Positions 44,377 through 53,564 are shown, counted from the stretch's first letter. The stretch: 64,000 nucleotides of DNA from Nocardioides daphniae (GCF_004777465.1 NZ_CP038462.1:2170001-2234000); one strand, 5' to 3'. Numbers and translations are program-made. The notes: generated by a model not told the origin, from the sequence alone.

Positions 44377-47300
44377 TCAGCGGACCACGCGGAAGGTCAC
44401 CCGCTTCGACGTCGAGCCGCGCAGCGACCTGTCACCGGCGTACGTCGCCACGACGGTGTGCTGGCCGCGCTTCAGCTTCGGCAGCCGCACCTTGACGGTG
44501 CCGCGCTGCGAGGCCTTGAGCACGACCGTGCGCACCTTCTTGCCGTCGACCTTGATGGTGACCTTGCCCGTGGCCCGCGGGGCGCCGGTCACCTTCACGG
44601 TCACCGTCGCACGCTGCGAGGCCTTCACCCGCTTGGGCACCGACAGGGCGACCCTGGAGGCCTTCCTGGTGACCACGGGCTTCTCGGCGGCAGGCACCTC
44701 GAAGGCGGCCGAGCGGACGACCACCGGGTCGTGCCCGACGACCTTGGCCGAGACCTGGACGGTGAGCGTACGTCCCTGGTCGGCCGCGGTGACGAGGTGC
44801 GAGTTGTCGCGCGCCCCGGCGATCTCGACGCCGTTGCGGAACCACTGGACCGTGACCTCGGCGGGGTCGAGGTTCTCCCACTGGCCGTTGCTGGCGTGCA
44901 GCACCGAGCCCAGCGCTCCGCTGCCCGCGATCGAGGGCAGGTGGGTGTTGACCGGGGCCGGCGGCGCGACGACCTCGACCGTGCGGGTCACCACCGTCTG
45001 GTTGCCGTTGGCGTCGGCGACCGAGTAGACGAGCGTGTAGGTGCCCACCCTGGTCGTGTCGACCTCGCCGACCACCTGGACGTCGGCGGTGACGACGCCG
45101 TCGGTGTTGTCGGTGGCACCCACCCCGGCCAGCGGGTCGAAGGTGGAGCCGTGGGTCACGGTGGCAGGGTCGACGCCGAAGACCACCGGGGCGACCTTGT
45201 CGGTGCCGGCGCCGTTGGCGGTGAAGAGCGCCATCTGGCCCACCGACCCGGGCAGCTCGTCGCCGCTGGAGGCGTCGGAGCTGACCGCGTACCAGGCGTA
45301 GGTCGTGCCGTCCTCGAGGCCGCCCCACGTCACCTCGGCGGGCCAGCCGGAGCGGGCCGTGTCGGTGCCGATGACCTCGTCGGTGGGTCGGACGACGGTC
45401 AGGCCCGTCGTCGCCAGGGAGTTGGTGCGGGTCTCCAGCTGCACCGGCAGCCGGAAGTCGTCCTCGTGCCCGTTGTAGCGCTTGTTGTTGTCGTACTCGG
45501 TCGCGCCGAACTCGTCGAGCAACGCCGAGTAGGTGTCGACGCTGACCTCGGCCCGGTCGACGTCGAACTGCAGCAGGCGGAAGAACGAGGAGCCGAACTG
45601 GAGCCGGGTGTCGTCGGCGTAGCCGCTCATCCCGGTCATGCCGAGCTGGCCCGCGGAGACCGTGTAGAACTGGTAGTCGGCGAGCATCTCCACCACGTGG
45701 TTGCCCTTCGAGCCCAGGTTGCGCACCGTCTCGATGTTGACGCCGTGCTCGTGGCCGGCGAGCACCAGGAAGACGTTGGGGTTCTTCGCCGCGACCTGGT
45801 TGCGGACCTTGTTGCCGTCGTACGACAGGTTCCCGCCGCGGCCGTCCGGGTTGGACGACGGCGTGACGTGCGCGTGCGTCTGCACGATGGCGTTGCGGTC
45901 CTTGTACTGCTCGAGGACCTGGTTGGCCCAGGCGGTCTCCTCCTCGTCGACACCGAAGCCCAGGTTGACCACGATGAAGTCGAGACCCGAGGCCGAGAAG
46001 AGGTTGAACGAGTTGGAGTTGTCGCCCGGCTTCCACGGGTGGTAGCTCGCGTCGTGGACGCCCCAGCTGGGCCTCGACTCCAGTGCCTCGTAGCGCTCCG
46101 GGCCGAACCAGTCGTTGTAGAGCGCGTCGGGCCCGGTGTCGGTGCCGTAGAGGTTGTCGTGGTTGCCGGGCAGGACCGAGTTGACGACGCCGGCGTCGTC
46201 GAGGATCTTCTGCGCCTCGTCGGCGACCTTGAACTCCTCCACGGCGTTGGCCCGGTAGGCCGGGTTGCTGCCCGAGGTGGCGTTGTGCCAGTTCTCGATG
46301 ATGTCGCCGGTGTGGGCGGCGAAGGCGATCTTGCGGCCGGCGGCGTTGTCGGCGATCCACTGGGTCGCCGAGGTGTATGCCTCCTTCCACCTGGCCCGCT
46401 CCTCGGGCGTCTCCTGCTCGACCGCGCCCTCGGAGAGGTACTGGGTGTCGGTCAGGTGGGCGATGGAGAAGTCGTAGTCGTCGGGCTTCTCGAAGGCGTC
46501 GCGGACCGGCTCGTCGAGGTCGTCGGCGAAGGCGTCCTCGGCGGTCAGCAGCACCGGGACCTTCCCGCCGTGCACGTGGGCGGGGCGCAGGTCGGCGCGC
46601 AGCACCGTCGCGCCGTTGGCGACGCCGCGCGCCTCGGTGGCGACGACCCACTTCGTACCGTTCCACAGCCGCAGGACGGCGCTGCGCGTCGGGTCGACGG
46701 TTCCGGTCCAGGTGACCTCCTCGCCGTCGGCGGCGGAGCCGACCTCGAGGTCGAACCGCTGGTAGGACAGCGCCCGGGCCGAGGGGCTGTCGACCAGGAG
46801 AGAGTCACCGGGCACGAGGTCGCCGGTGATCGGCGCGGCGTCCGGGGTGGTGAAGTCGACGGTCGTGGGGATCGCGTCGAGCGTGCCCTGCGTCCCGCCC
46901 TCCGCGGTGACGACCTCACCGCGACGGAACGTGGTGGTGACGTCGCCACCGCTGGGGTTGGTGGCGATGGCGGAGAGCGTCACCTCGCCGCGGGCCTGAC
47001 CGGTCTCGGTGCCGCCGCTGGTGGGGATGTTGGCGGAGGTGAACTCCACCCGCTCGGCGATGACGTTGCCGAAGTGGTCCTTGCCGTCCACGGTCAGCGT
47101 GTGGCGCCCGGCCTTGAAGCCGGCGCCGACGAGGTCACCGGGCTCGACCTCCCGGCCGTCCACGGCGTAGGTGACGTGGCGGCTGACGGCCTCGGCGTTG
47201 TTGAGCTCCACCGCCACCTCAGTCTGGGCGGTGAGTCGCTGGCCGGCGGCGGGCACCGACGACTTCAGCGTCACCAGGGCGGAGGCGTCGCGCTGGCCGA

Positions 47301-48744
47301 ACGCCTCGGCCTGGAGGGCGAGCACGTCCTTGAGCGGCAGGGCGCGGGAGAAGATCCGTGCGGAGGCGATGTGGGCGGGGGCTGTCATGCCGGGCTTGCC
47401 GTTGGAGGCGTCACCACCGACCACCATCATCTCGGCCCCCGCGGGGGTGGGGCGCGAGACGGTGCCGGTCACCGGGGTGGTGGCCTTGAGCGCACCGTTG
47501 ACGTAGAGCCTGACCGCGGTGCCGTCGTACGTGCCGACGACGTGGTGCCACCGGTCGGTCTCGGTGATCCTGGTCTTGGTGTTGCGGTAGGCCCCGCCGA
47601 CGTGAGGGTTGAAGGCGATCTCGTCGCCGTAGAGCGTGATCGAGAAGCCACCGGCCTCCTTGCTCGCGCAGAGGTTGCCACTGCTCTCGGCGCCCCCGGC
47701 CTGGAAGGCGTCGGCGTCGTACTTGAAGACGCACTCGATGCTCATCGTGTTCTTGATCGCGTCGTACTTCTCCGAGAACGGGTAGTAGTACGCCGAGCTG
47801 CCGTCGAAGCGACCGACCTTGCGGCCCAGGGGCGCGTAGTCGACGACCTCGGGGTTGTTCCAGGCCTGCGGGGTGAGTCCACCGGCGACGTCCTTGGCGG
47901 TCCCGTCGGCGAAGTCGACGTCGAACACGTCGGCGGCAGGAGCCTCCGGGACGGAGGTCGCGGCGTCGGCGAGGGCCTTCACCGCCGTGGCGTCGATCGG
48001 CTGGGTGTAGATGCGAGCGGTCTGGATGCTGGCCTGGGCCCGGAAGTCGACGCCGTTGCCCGGCTGGGTGTCACCGCCCAGGACGAGCGAGTCCGCGCCC
48101 GCGGTCGGTGCCTTGTAGGCACCGGCGGCGGCCGTGGTCCTGGCCAGCTCGCCGTTGACGTAGAGCTTGACCGAGGTGCCGTCCCACACCGAGACGGTGT
48201 GGTACCACTGGCCCGGCGTGAGCGGCGCGGAGGCGTTCTTGTAGCCGCCTCCGACGTGGGTCATGAAGGTGACGCCGGCCGTGTTGGCGACCAGCGCGAA
48301 GCCGCCGCCCTCCTTGGCGGAGCAGAGCGCCTTCTCGCTGGTCGGCTTCGTGGGGGCGTCGTAGCGGAAGACGCACTCCACGGCGAAGCCCTGGGCCAGC
48401 TTGGCGTGCTCGGCGCGGAAGGGGTACTTCACCGCGTCGGTCGAGCCGTTGAACGAGATGATCGACCGGGCGCGCGAGGCGTCGGCGGTGAAGACGGGCT
48501 CGCCCACCAGCTCGGGCTTGAGGGCCTGGGCGCGGTCGGTCGCACTGCCGTCGGCCAGGTCGACGTCGAGGACGTCGGCACCGGGCAGGGAGGCAGGGGC
48601 CAGCGTGAGGGCAGAGTGCGGGGCGTAGGTCGACGGGGCGACCGCCGCGACCGCGAGGCTGGGGACGAGGGACAACGAACCAGTGAGGACTGCGCCCGCG
48701 ACGCACACGGTCGCGGCAGAGCGGAACGCTCGAGTCTTTCGCAT
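44377..48744 (-). CDS. Giant secreted metallophosphoesterase with two LamG and several Ig-like domains
   Basis: 1455 residues. A signal peptide (residues 1-33, AAVTVCVAGAVLTGSL type) is followed by two LamG/concanavalin-like domains (~50-250, ~270-450) and linker Ig-like regions. A calcineurin-type phosphoesterase domain follows (~760-1060) with HLTDTQYLS, FAAHTGDIIE, VLPGNHDNLYG and LVLAGHEHGVNIE. After it come a DUF5011-like beta domain (YTLVYSVADANGNQTVVTRT) and terminal Ig-like repeats with a basic end. AGAAGG precedes the ATG. LamG domains suggest binding to sugar or surface polymers; the substrate is unknown (phosphodiester or phosphomonoester). Confidence 0.88.
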   Translation of the reverse strand: MRKTRAFRSAATVCVAGAVLTGSLSLVPSLAVAAVAPSTYAPHSALTLAPASLPGADVLDVDLADGSATDRAQALKPELVGEPVFTADASRARSIISFNGSTDAVKYPFRAEHAKLAQGFAVECVFRYDAPTKPTSEKALCSAKEGGGFALVANTAGVTFMTHVGGGYKNASAPLTPGQWYHTVSVWDGTSVKLYVNGELARTTAAAGAYKAPTAGADSLVLGGDTQPGNGVDFRAQASIQTARIYTQPIDATAVKALADAATSVPEAPAADVFDVDFADGTAKDVAGGLTPQAWNNPEVVDYAPLGRKVGRFDGSSAYYYPFSEKYDAIKNTMSIECVFKYDADAFQAGGAESSGNLCASKEAGGFSITLYGDEIAFNPHVGGAYRNTKTRITETDRWHHVVGTYDGTAVRLYVNGALKATTPVTGTVSRPTPAGAEMMVVGGDASNGKPGMTAPAHIASARIFSRALPLKDVLALQAEAFGQRDASALVTLKSSVPAAGQRLTAQTEVAVELNNAEAVSRHVTYAVDGREVEPGDLVGAGFKAGRHTLTVDGKDHFGNVIAERVEFTSANIPTSGGTETGQARGEVTLSAIATNPSGGDVTTTFRRGEVVTAEGGTQGTLDAIPTTVDFTTPDAAPITGDLVPGDSLLVDSPSARALSYQRFDLEVGSAADGEEVTWTGTVDPTRSAVLRLWNGTKWVVATEARGVANGATVLRADLRPAHVHGGKVPVLLTAEDAFADDLDEPVRDAFEKPDDYDFSIAHLTDTQYLSEGAVEQETPEERARWKEAYTSATQWIADNAAGRKIAFAAHTGDIIENWHNATSGSNPAYRANAVEEFKVADEAQKILDDAGVVNSVLPGNHDNLYGTDTGPDALYNDWFGPERYEALESRPSWGVHDASYHPWKPGDNSNSFNLFSASGLDFIVVNLGFGVDEEETAWANQVLEQYKDRNAIVQTHAHVTPSSNPDGRGGNLSYDGNKVRNQVAAKNPNVFLVLAGHEHGVNIETVRNLGSKGNHVVEMLADYQFYTVSAGQLGMTGMSGYADDTRLQFGSSFFRLLQFDVDRAEVSVDTYSALLDEFGATEYDNNKRYNGHEDDFRLPVQLETRTNSLATTGLTVVRPTDEVIGTDTARSGWPAEVTWGGLEDGTTYAWYAVSSDASSGDELPGSVGQMALFTANGAGTDKVAPVVFGVDPATVTHGSTFDPLAGVGATDNTDGVVTADVQVVGEVDTTRVGTYTLVYSVADANGNQTVVTRTVEVVAPPAPVNTHLPSIAGSGALGSVLHASNGQWENLDPAEVTVQWFRNGVEIAGARDNSHLVTAADQGRTLTVQVSAKVVGHDPVVVRSAAFEVPAAEKPVVTRKASRVALSVPKRVKASQRATVTVKVTGAPRATGKVTIKVDGKKVRTVVLKASQRGTVKVRLPKLKRGQHTVVATYAGDRSLRGSTSKRVTFRVVR

Positions 48745-48854
48745 GGACCTTCTCAACTCCGTGGATGGATGTGGACTTGGCGCCGCCATCGTGGGCAGGA
48801 CAAACGACCGTGAGGCTTTGCGCCGATGAACGTCGGGGGCGGAGCGCCCGACGA

Positions 48855-49664
48855 TCAGGTGAAGAGGTCGAGCAGGGCGGACGAGGTGAGCACCAGGCCG
48901 AACGTGGTGATCCCGAGCGCCGCCAGGAGCGGGCCCACGAGCGACAGTCGTGTGGTCCACCGCGCGCCGCCGGCCCAGCGCAGGACGAACGTACGACCGC
49001 CCAGCGCGAGCATCCCGACGGCGAAGAGCACGACCGCCATCCCGAGGCCGAAGCAGGCGACCAGCACCAGCGCCAGGCCGCTGCGGCCGGAGAAGATCCC
49101 GGTGACGAGCAGCAGGAAGGCCGCCGGTGAGGGCACCAGGCCGCCCGAGACCGCCAGGAGGGCGAGCCCGGGGCGGTCCACCGCGTGGCCGTGTCCGTGC
49201 CCGTGGCCGTGCCCGTGGCCGTGACCGTGGCCGTGACCGTGGCCGTGGCCGTGGCCGTGACGCCGGCGCCGGCGCCGGTCCCACCCACGCAGCATCCAGA
49301 CGCCCAGCACCACGACCACCAGGCCGGCCACCACGTCGAGGCCGCCGGTGAGCGCGTCCAGGGTCAGCCAGTCAGAGAGCGAGAAGAACGTCCAGGCGAC
49401 GGCGATGGCCAGCGCCGACAGCGTGTGCATCACGGCGACGCTGCCACCGAGGTAGGCAGCGTCGCGGACCTTGCCCTGCGTCCCCACCAGGTAGGCCGCG
49501 GCCAGGGTCTTGCCGTGGCCGGGTTGCACTGCGTGGGCGGCGCCCGCGCCGAAGGCGACGGCCAACGCCACCGCCGGGAAGCCCGGGGTCGCCACGAAAC
49601 CGGTGAGCCGGTCGGCCAGTCCGGCCGGGTCGACGAGGGCGACGACCGCGTCGGCGCCCCTCAC
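48855..49664 (-). CDS. NicO/RcnA-type nickel-cobalt transporter with His-Gly loop
   Basis: 269 residues, about six helices. The family motif HAVQPGHGKTLAAAYLVG is in the second segment, and another conserved helix GGLVPSPAAFLLLVTG follows the loop. Between them a cytosolic loop has 13 His alternating with 12 Gly, preceded by an Arg run. The GTG overlaps the stop of the upstream secreted protein (GTGA). It moves Ni/Co (direction not determinable, RcnA-like members export). No metalloregulator is next to it. Confidence 0.88.
   Translation of the reverse strand: MRGADAVVALVDPAGLADRLTGFVATPGFPAVALAVAFGAGAAHAVQPGHGKTLAAAYLVGTQGKVRDAAYLGGSVAVMHTLSALAIAVAWTFFSLSDWLTLDALTGGLDVVAGLVVVVLGVWMLRGWDRRRRRRHGHGHGHGHGHGHGHGHGHGHGHGHAVDRPGLALLAVSGGLVPSPAAFLLLVTGIFSGRSGLALVLVACFGLGMAVVLFAVGMLALGGRTFVLRWAGGARWTTRLSLVGPLLAALGITTFGLVLTSSALLDLFT
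49185..49259 (-). repeat. Hexanucleotide repeat encoding (His-Gly)12-His
   Basis: A 75-base run of GTG-NCC units (plus strand) that reads as alternating His and Gly codons on the gene strand. Gly codons vary (GGC, GGA, GGG, GGT), so the peptide rather than the DNA repeat is conserved. Confidence 0.85.
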
Positions 49665-50329
49665 GCTCGACCTGCTCGCGCACGGCGTCGGAGCACCCAC
49701 CAGCCACCGGCCAGCGTGGTGCCGGCCGTAGCCACGGCACCCAGGGTGAGTGCGCTGCGCGCCAGGGTCGGGCCGCCTACCTCGGCGTCGAAGGTGTGCG
49801 CCGAGGAGTCGGCGGAGAAGACGTGGGTCGCTCCCCCGGGCCCGGTGGCGAGCGTCGTGTAGGCGGGGTGCAGGTCGACGAGCGGTGCGGCCGTGACCTC
49901 GACCGACCCCACCACGTCGGGGCAGGCGTACGTGAGCGTGGCACCGGAGGCCAGGTCGACCGGGGTGACGAGCCGTCCCTCGCACGGCTGACCGTCCTGC
50001 GCGACCCGGACCGTGGAGAGCAGGTAGTCGGCCAGGGCCGGGCTCTCGGCCAGGCGCTGGGCGTCGCGCGAGTCGACGGTCTCCGGCGTCATCGCACCGT
50101 CCCGGTAGACCATCCGGCGCGGCCCCTCGACGGCACCGAGGCGCATGGCCAGCGACGTGTAGTCGTCGGCAGCGGCCTGCCAGACGAGCGTGACCTGGCT
50201 GCCCTGCAGCGAGAGGTCGAGGGTCTGGGGCTCCCCGAACGGGTGGGCGACGGCCGGGCCAGAGGAGCAGGCGACAGCGCCCGCGGCCAGGACCAGGGCA
50301 GCGTACGCGCGACGGGACGAGAAGTTCAT
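49661..50329 (-). CDS. Secreted/membrane-anchored partner of the nickel transporter
   Basis: 222 residues. N-terminal hydrophobic segment with a Cys at position 21 (LAAGAVACSSGPAVAH), so either a signal peptide or a lipoprotein box. A beta-rich extracytoplasmic domain follows, and a C-terminal helix (TLGAVATAGTTLAGGWWVL) with an Arg-rich stop-transfer. It is the type of periplasmic domain protein found fused to or next to NicO-family transporters. GAGGACCC precedes the ATG. It is coupled to the transporter gene by GTGA overlap. Confidence 0.75.
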   Translation of the reverse strand: MNFSSRRAYAALVLAAGAVACSSGPAVAHPFGEPQTLDLSLQGSQVTLVWQAAADDYTSLAMRLGAVEGPRRMVYRDGAMTPETVDSRDAQRLAESPALADYLLSTVRVAQDGQPCEGRLVTPVDLASGATLTYACPDVVGSVEVTAAPLVDLHPAYTTLATGPGGATHVFSADSSAHTFDAEVGGPTLARSALTLGAVATAGTTLAGGWWVLRRRARAGRA

Positions 50330-50483
50330 GGGTCCTCACGGGGTGGGGGCAGGTGCGCCGTCATCGTGGAGGTCGTGGATGGCGCGCAACCGACCCGTCC
50401 GTGTCCACCAGACCTGCCCCCGGTGAACGGAGCGTGGCAGAACCGCCGTTCACTTCTCCCTCGTCAACCGCCCCGCGCTCCCC

Positions 50484-50489
50484 TACGGT
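50484..50489 (+). promoter_or_regulatory. -10 element close to the MpaB-type gene start
   Basis: TACGGT ends six bases before the ATG at 50496. The intervening GAAGGG could also act as a Shine-Dalgarno, so a leaderless transcript is possible but not certain. Confidence 0.4.
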
Positions 50490-50495
50490 GAAGGG

Positions 50496-51377
50496 ATGAG
50501 TCGTGACCACTGGAAGCGGCGCAACGACATGCTCGACCCGCACCGCGACTTCGTCGAGATCTACCGCAACGTCGTGATGCACGAGTTTCCGTGGGACATG
50601 GAGCAGGCCCTCAGCTTCGCCCTCTTCCGCACCTACGCCGTGCCCGGCATCGGCCGCCTCCTGGCCGAGACCGGCGCCTTCACCGAGCAGGTGCAGAAGC
50701 GCTACGACGACACCGTGCTCCTCCTCGAGCCGCCCACGCGCTTCGGCTTCGACCACCCCCAGGCACGCGCGGCGATCCGCCGGATCAACCAGATGCACCG
50801 CTCCTACGACATCCCCCAGCACGAGTACCTCTACGTCCTCAGCACCTTCGTCGTCGTGCCGAAGCGGTGGCTCGACGCCTACGGGAAGCGTCCGCTCTCG
50901 CCCCACGAGGTGGTCGCTTCGGTCGAGCACTACCGCGAGCTCGCGCGGCACATGGGCATCCGGGACGTCCCGACGACGTACGCCGGCTTCGAGGCGCTGA
51001 TGGACGGCTACGAGGCCGAGCACTTCGCGTACGACGCCGGCGGTCGCGCCGTCGCCGACTCGACGCTGGCGCTGATGGCGACCTTCCAGCCACGGCCCGT
51101 GCAGGCGTGGATGGACACGTTCGCCCGCTGCTTCATGGAGCCGGAGCTGCTGGCCGCCTTCCGCTACGACGCCCCACCCCGGGCGGTGGTGGCGGCGGCC
51201 CGCGCCGGGCTGCGGCTGCGAGCGCGCGCGCTGCGGGCCTTCCCGGCCCGTCGGCGACCGGTCACCGCCCAGGACCGGCCCACGATCCGCAGCTACCCCG
51301 ACGGCTACCGGGTCGAGGAGCTCGGCACCCTGCCGGTGCCGGGGCGGGCAGGGTGCCCGGTGCGCCACACGGCCTGA
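50496..51377 (+). CDS. Oxygenase MpaB-family protein (DUF2236)
   Basis: 293 residues, mainly helical. The family pattern is present: KRRNDMLDPHRDFVEIYRNV, DTVLLLEP, RINQMHRSYDIPQHEYLYVL (containing the conserved His-x5-PxxxxY pattern) and FAYDAGGRAVADST near the C terminus. DUF2236 includes latex-clearing protein and MpaB-type heme b oxygenases and is often membrane-associated in actinobacteria and fungi. The substrate here is unknown. Confidence 0.85.
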   Translation: MSRDHWKRRNDMLDPHRDFVEIYRNVVMHEFPWDMEQALSFALFRTYAVPGIGRLLAETGAFTEQVQKRYDDTVLLLEPPTRFGFDHPQARAAIRRINQMHRSYDIPQHEYLYVLSTFVVVPKRWLDAYGKRPLSPHEVVASVEHYRELARHMGIRDVPTTYAGFEALMDGYEAEHFAYDAGGRAVADSTLALMATFQPRPVQAWMDTFARCFMEPELLAAFRYDAPPRAVVAAARAGLRLRARALRAFPARRRPVTAQDRPTIRSYPDGYRVEELGTLPVPGRAGCPVRHTA

Positions 51378-51460
51378 ACGGCCCGGTGCGGTCGGTGTGG
51401 CCGGATAGTGTCCCCAGCACGATCCCCACAGCACGATCCCTGCGACGAGGTGGCAGCCAG

Positions 51461-52588
51461 ATGGACAAGATCAGCGAGGCCTGGGTCAAGCGGACCCTGG
51501 CGGACCGGTGGGCCGAGCACGCCAACCAGGTGGGCAGGTTCAACCTCGCTCTCTTCGGCAAGACCGGCGTCGGCAAGAGCACGCTGGTCAACGCCGTCTT
51601 CGGGCAGCAGGTCGCCGAGACCGGGGTGGGGCGCCCCGTCACCCAGGGCCACCACCTCTACCTCTACGCAGGCGACACCCTCGGCCTCTACGACACCCAG
51701 GGCCTCGAGCTCGGCCGCGACGACGAGACCCTCTTCCGTGAGGTCCGCGAGCTCGTCACCTCGTTGCGCCGCAAGCCGGTCACCGAGCAGGTCCACGTGG
51801 CCTGGTACTGCGTACGCGCCCGCGACGGCCGCTTCGAGGACTCCGAGGCACGCTTCGTCGAGCTGCTCAACGACCTCGGGGTGCCCGTGGTGCTGGTGCT
51901 CACCCAGGTGCCGAGCCGGGACGGCCGCTACTCCTCGCGCGCCGAGGAGCTCGCGGCCGACATCCGCACGCGCGGGCTGCGTCTGGTGGGCGACCGGGTC
52001 TTCTTCACGATGGCGATGGACGACGACTTCGACGGGCCGGCGCACGGCCTCCAGGAGGTGTTGGACGCGACCTTTCGCGTCACTCCCGAATCAGCCCGGG
52101 AGGCCCTCGCGAGTGCCCAGACGATCGACTTCGCGCTCAAGCGGAAGCAGGCGCGCACCTACGTGGCTGCCGCGACGAGCTCCGCGGCAGTGACGGCGGC
52201 GAGCCCGATCCCCTTCTCCGACGCCGCCCTGCTGGTGCCGCTCCAGCTCGGCATGCTGGCGAAGATCGCCCACGTCTACGGCGTCTCGGTGGAGAAGTCG
52301 ACGGCCCTGGCGCTCGCCTCCACGGCGGCCGCCACCACCGCCGGGCGCAGTGCGGTCGGCAACCTGCTCAAGTTCATCCCCGGGGCCAACGTCGCCGGCG
52401 GCGTGCTCAACGCCTCCGTCGCCTCGGCGCTCACCCTGGCGATGGGCGAGGCGTGGATCCAGGTCTGCGACCTCATCGCCCGGGGCGCCGTGCGACCCGA
52501 GCTGGTGCGGGACACCGCAGCTCTGCGCGAGCTCTTCATGAAGGCCTTCAAGGAGCAGGCGACCAAGGCGGTGCGCCGCAGCGCCTGA
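51461..52588 (+). CDS. GTPase with C-terminal hydrophobic DUF697-like region
   Basis: 375 residues. The P-loop is FGKTGVGKSTLVNAVFG and switch II is DTQGLELG. The guanine-specificity motif (N/TKxD) reads TQVP (VLVLTQVPSRDG), which is unusual. Residues ~225-350 hold hydrophobic helices (AAVTAASPIPFSDAALLVP, FIPGANVAGGVLNASVASA) resembling the DUF697 membrane-remodelling region. It is alone in the segment, 84 bases after the MpaB gene. The leader has an 11-base direct repeat (AGCACGATCCC at 51416 and 51430) and a TAGTGT box near 51406. Function unknown. Confidence 0.85.
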   Translation: MDKISEAWVKRTLADRWAEHANQVGRFNLALFGKTGVGKSTLVNAVFGQQVAETGVGRPVTQGHHLYLYAGDTLGLYDTQGLELGRDDETLFREVRELVTSLRRKPVTEQVHVAWYCVRARDGRFEDSEARFVELLNDLGVPVVLVLTQVPSRDGRYSSRAEELAADIRTRGLRLVGDRVFFTMAMDDDFDGPAHGLQEVLDATFRVTPESAREALASAQTIDFALKRKQARTYVAAATSSAAVTAASPIPFSDAALLVPLQLGMLAKIAHVYGVSVEKSTALALASTAAATTAGRSAVGNLLKFIPGANVAGGVLNASVASALTLAMGEAWIQVCDLIARGAVRPELVRDTAALRELFMKAFKEQATKAVRRSA

Positions 52589-52714
52589 CGCCCGATGGCA
52601 CGTGGCACCCGTTGCCCTGTGGGCAATCCCACACCGCCGCAGAAATGACGACGGCGGGTCTCGTCCCTCACTGTGGAAGGCAGGCAGTCCTCTGCTGAAG
52701 TCCTCGCCGACATG

Positions 52715-52902
52715 GGCGGGGCCACCCGGACCGCGCCGAGGCTCGACACGTCGCCGGGGTGACTCGAAACGCAAGAATCGAGTGGTGTCGAGCACGGCTG
52801 ACCCAGCAGCACTGCCGCCCTCCGGGGGGCTCGGGGTGAAGGCGAGCGATCGCCCGGGCACGGCAAGCCCGAATCCGACAGGTCATCAGTCGCAGGCGCG
52901 TG
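52715..52902 (+). promoter_or_regulatory. c-di-AMP (ydaO/yuaA) riboswitch
   Basis: The 3' half matches the class consensus: CTCGGGGTGAAGG, a GGGC helix, then CCCGAATCCGACAGG and the closing GTCGCAGGCG, all in the expected order. The 5' boundary is approximate. It lies directly before an NlpC/P60 hydrolase gene, a typical actinobacterial target of this riboswitch. Most of the 330-base gap between the GTPase and NlpC genes is accounted for by this element and its promoter. Confidence 0.85.
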
Positions 52903-52918
52903 CCGGAGACCCCCCACC

Positions 52919-53488
52919 ATGCGACAGGTCATGTCGTTGTTCAGTGGTGCGCTCGTCAGCACCCTCCTCGTGGCGACGCTCGCCACGGCCCCCGCCCAGG
53001 CGGCCCCCTCCTCCCCCACGCCGGCCCCGTCGCCGGCGAGCAGCACCACCCAGTCGGTCAGCACCACCACGACCAGCGCGAAGCAGGTCGCCGACACGAG
53101 GACCAGCGCCACCAAGGCCAAGAAGAAGGCCAAGAAGCGCAAGCTCCCCGTGTGGCGTCGCGCGCTCCTCAAGGCCCGCAGCCGCACCGGGATGGCCTAC
53201 CGCTACGGCGGCAGCGGCCCGAGGGCCTTCGACTGCTCCGGCCTCACCAGCTGGGCCTACGGCAAGGTCGGCAAGAAGCTCCCCCGCACCTCCAGCGCCC
53301 AGGCCGGCGCCGTGAAGCGGGTCAAGAAGCCCAAGCGCGGCGACCTCGTCTTCTTCCACAACGGCGGCCGCGTCTACCACGTGGGCCTGTACGCCGGGAA
53401 GAACCGCGTCTTCCACGCCTCGCGCCCCGGCAAGCCCGTGGGCCAGGAGAAGATCTGGACCAGGAGCGTCTTCTTCGGGCGCGTCTGA
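52919..53488 (+). CDS. Secreted NlpC/P60 cell-wall hydrolase
   Basis: 189 residues. A signal peptide (residues 1-29, ending AQA) is followed by a Ser/Thr/Pro-rich linker with a Lys-rich cluster, then a ~110-residue NlpC/P60 domain. Catalytic Cys in AFDCSGLTSWAYG and His in YHVGLYAGKN; the third polar residue is near HASRP. It cleaves peptide stems in peptidoglycan. Expression is probably shut off or on by c-di-AMP through the leader riboswitch. GGAG lies 10 bases before the ATG. A strong terminator follows. Confidence 0.93.
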   Translation: MRQVMSLFSGALVSTLLVATLATAPAQAAPSSPTPAPSPASSTTQSVSTTTTSAKQVADTRTSATKAKKKAKKRKLPVWRRALLKARSRTGMAYRYGGSGPRAFDCSGLTSWAYGKVGKKLPRTSSAQAGAVKRVKKPKRGDLVFFHNGGRVYHVGLYAGKNRVFHASRPGKPVGQEKIWTRSVFFGRV

Positions 53489-53508
53489 CCCGACGCCTCC
53501 GACACGCA

Positions 53509-53542
53509 CGAAGGGCACCCGCCATGGGGCGGGTGCCCTTCG
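53509..53542. terminator. Bidirectional terminator between NlpC/P60 gene and metI
   Basis: A perfect 15-bp stem (CGAAGGGCACCCGCC with GGCGGGTGCCCTTCG) around ATGG, located between convergent genes. Confidence 0.9.
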
Positions 53543-53564
53543 TCGTCCGTGCAGGTGGGCCGGG

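Noticed and set aside
43486-48813. A 1775-codon open frame on the plus strand opposite the metallophosphoesterase
   Set aside because: A mirror of the minus-strand gene, which has a signal peptide, catalytic motifs and a ribosome site; the plus-strand reading has none.
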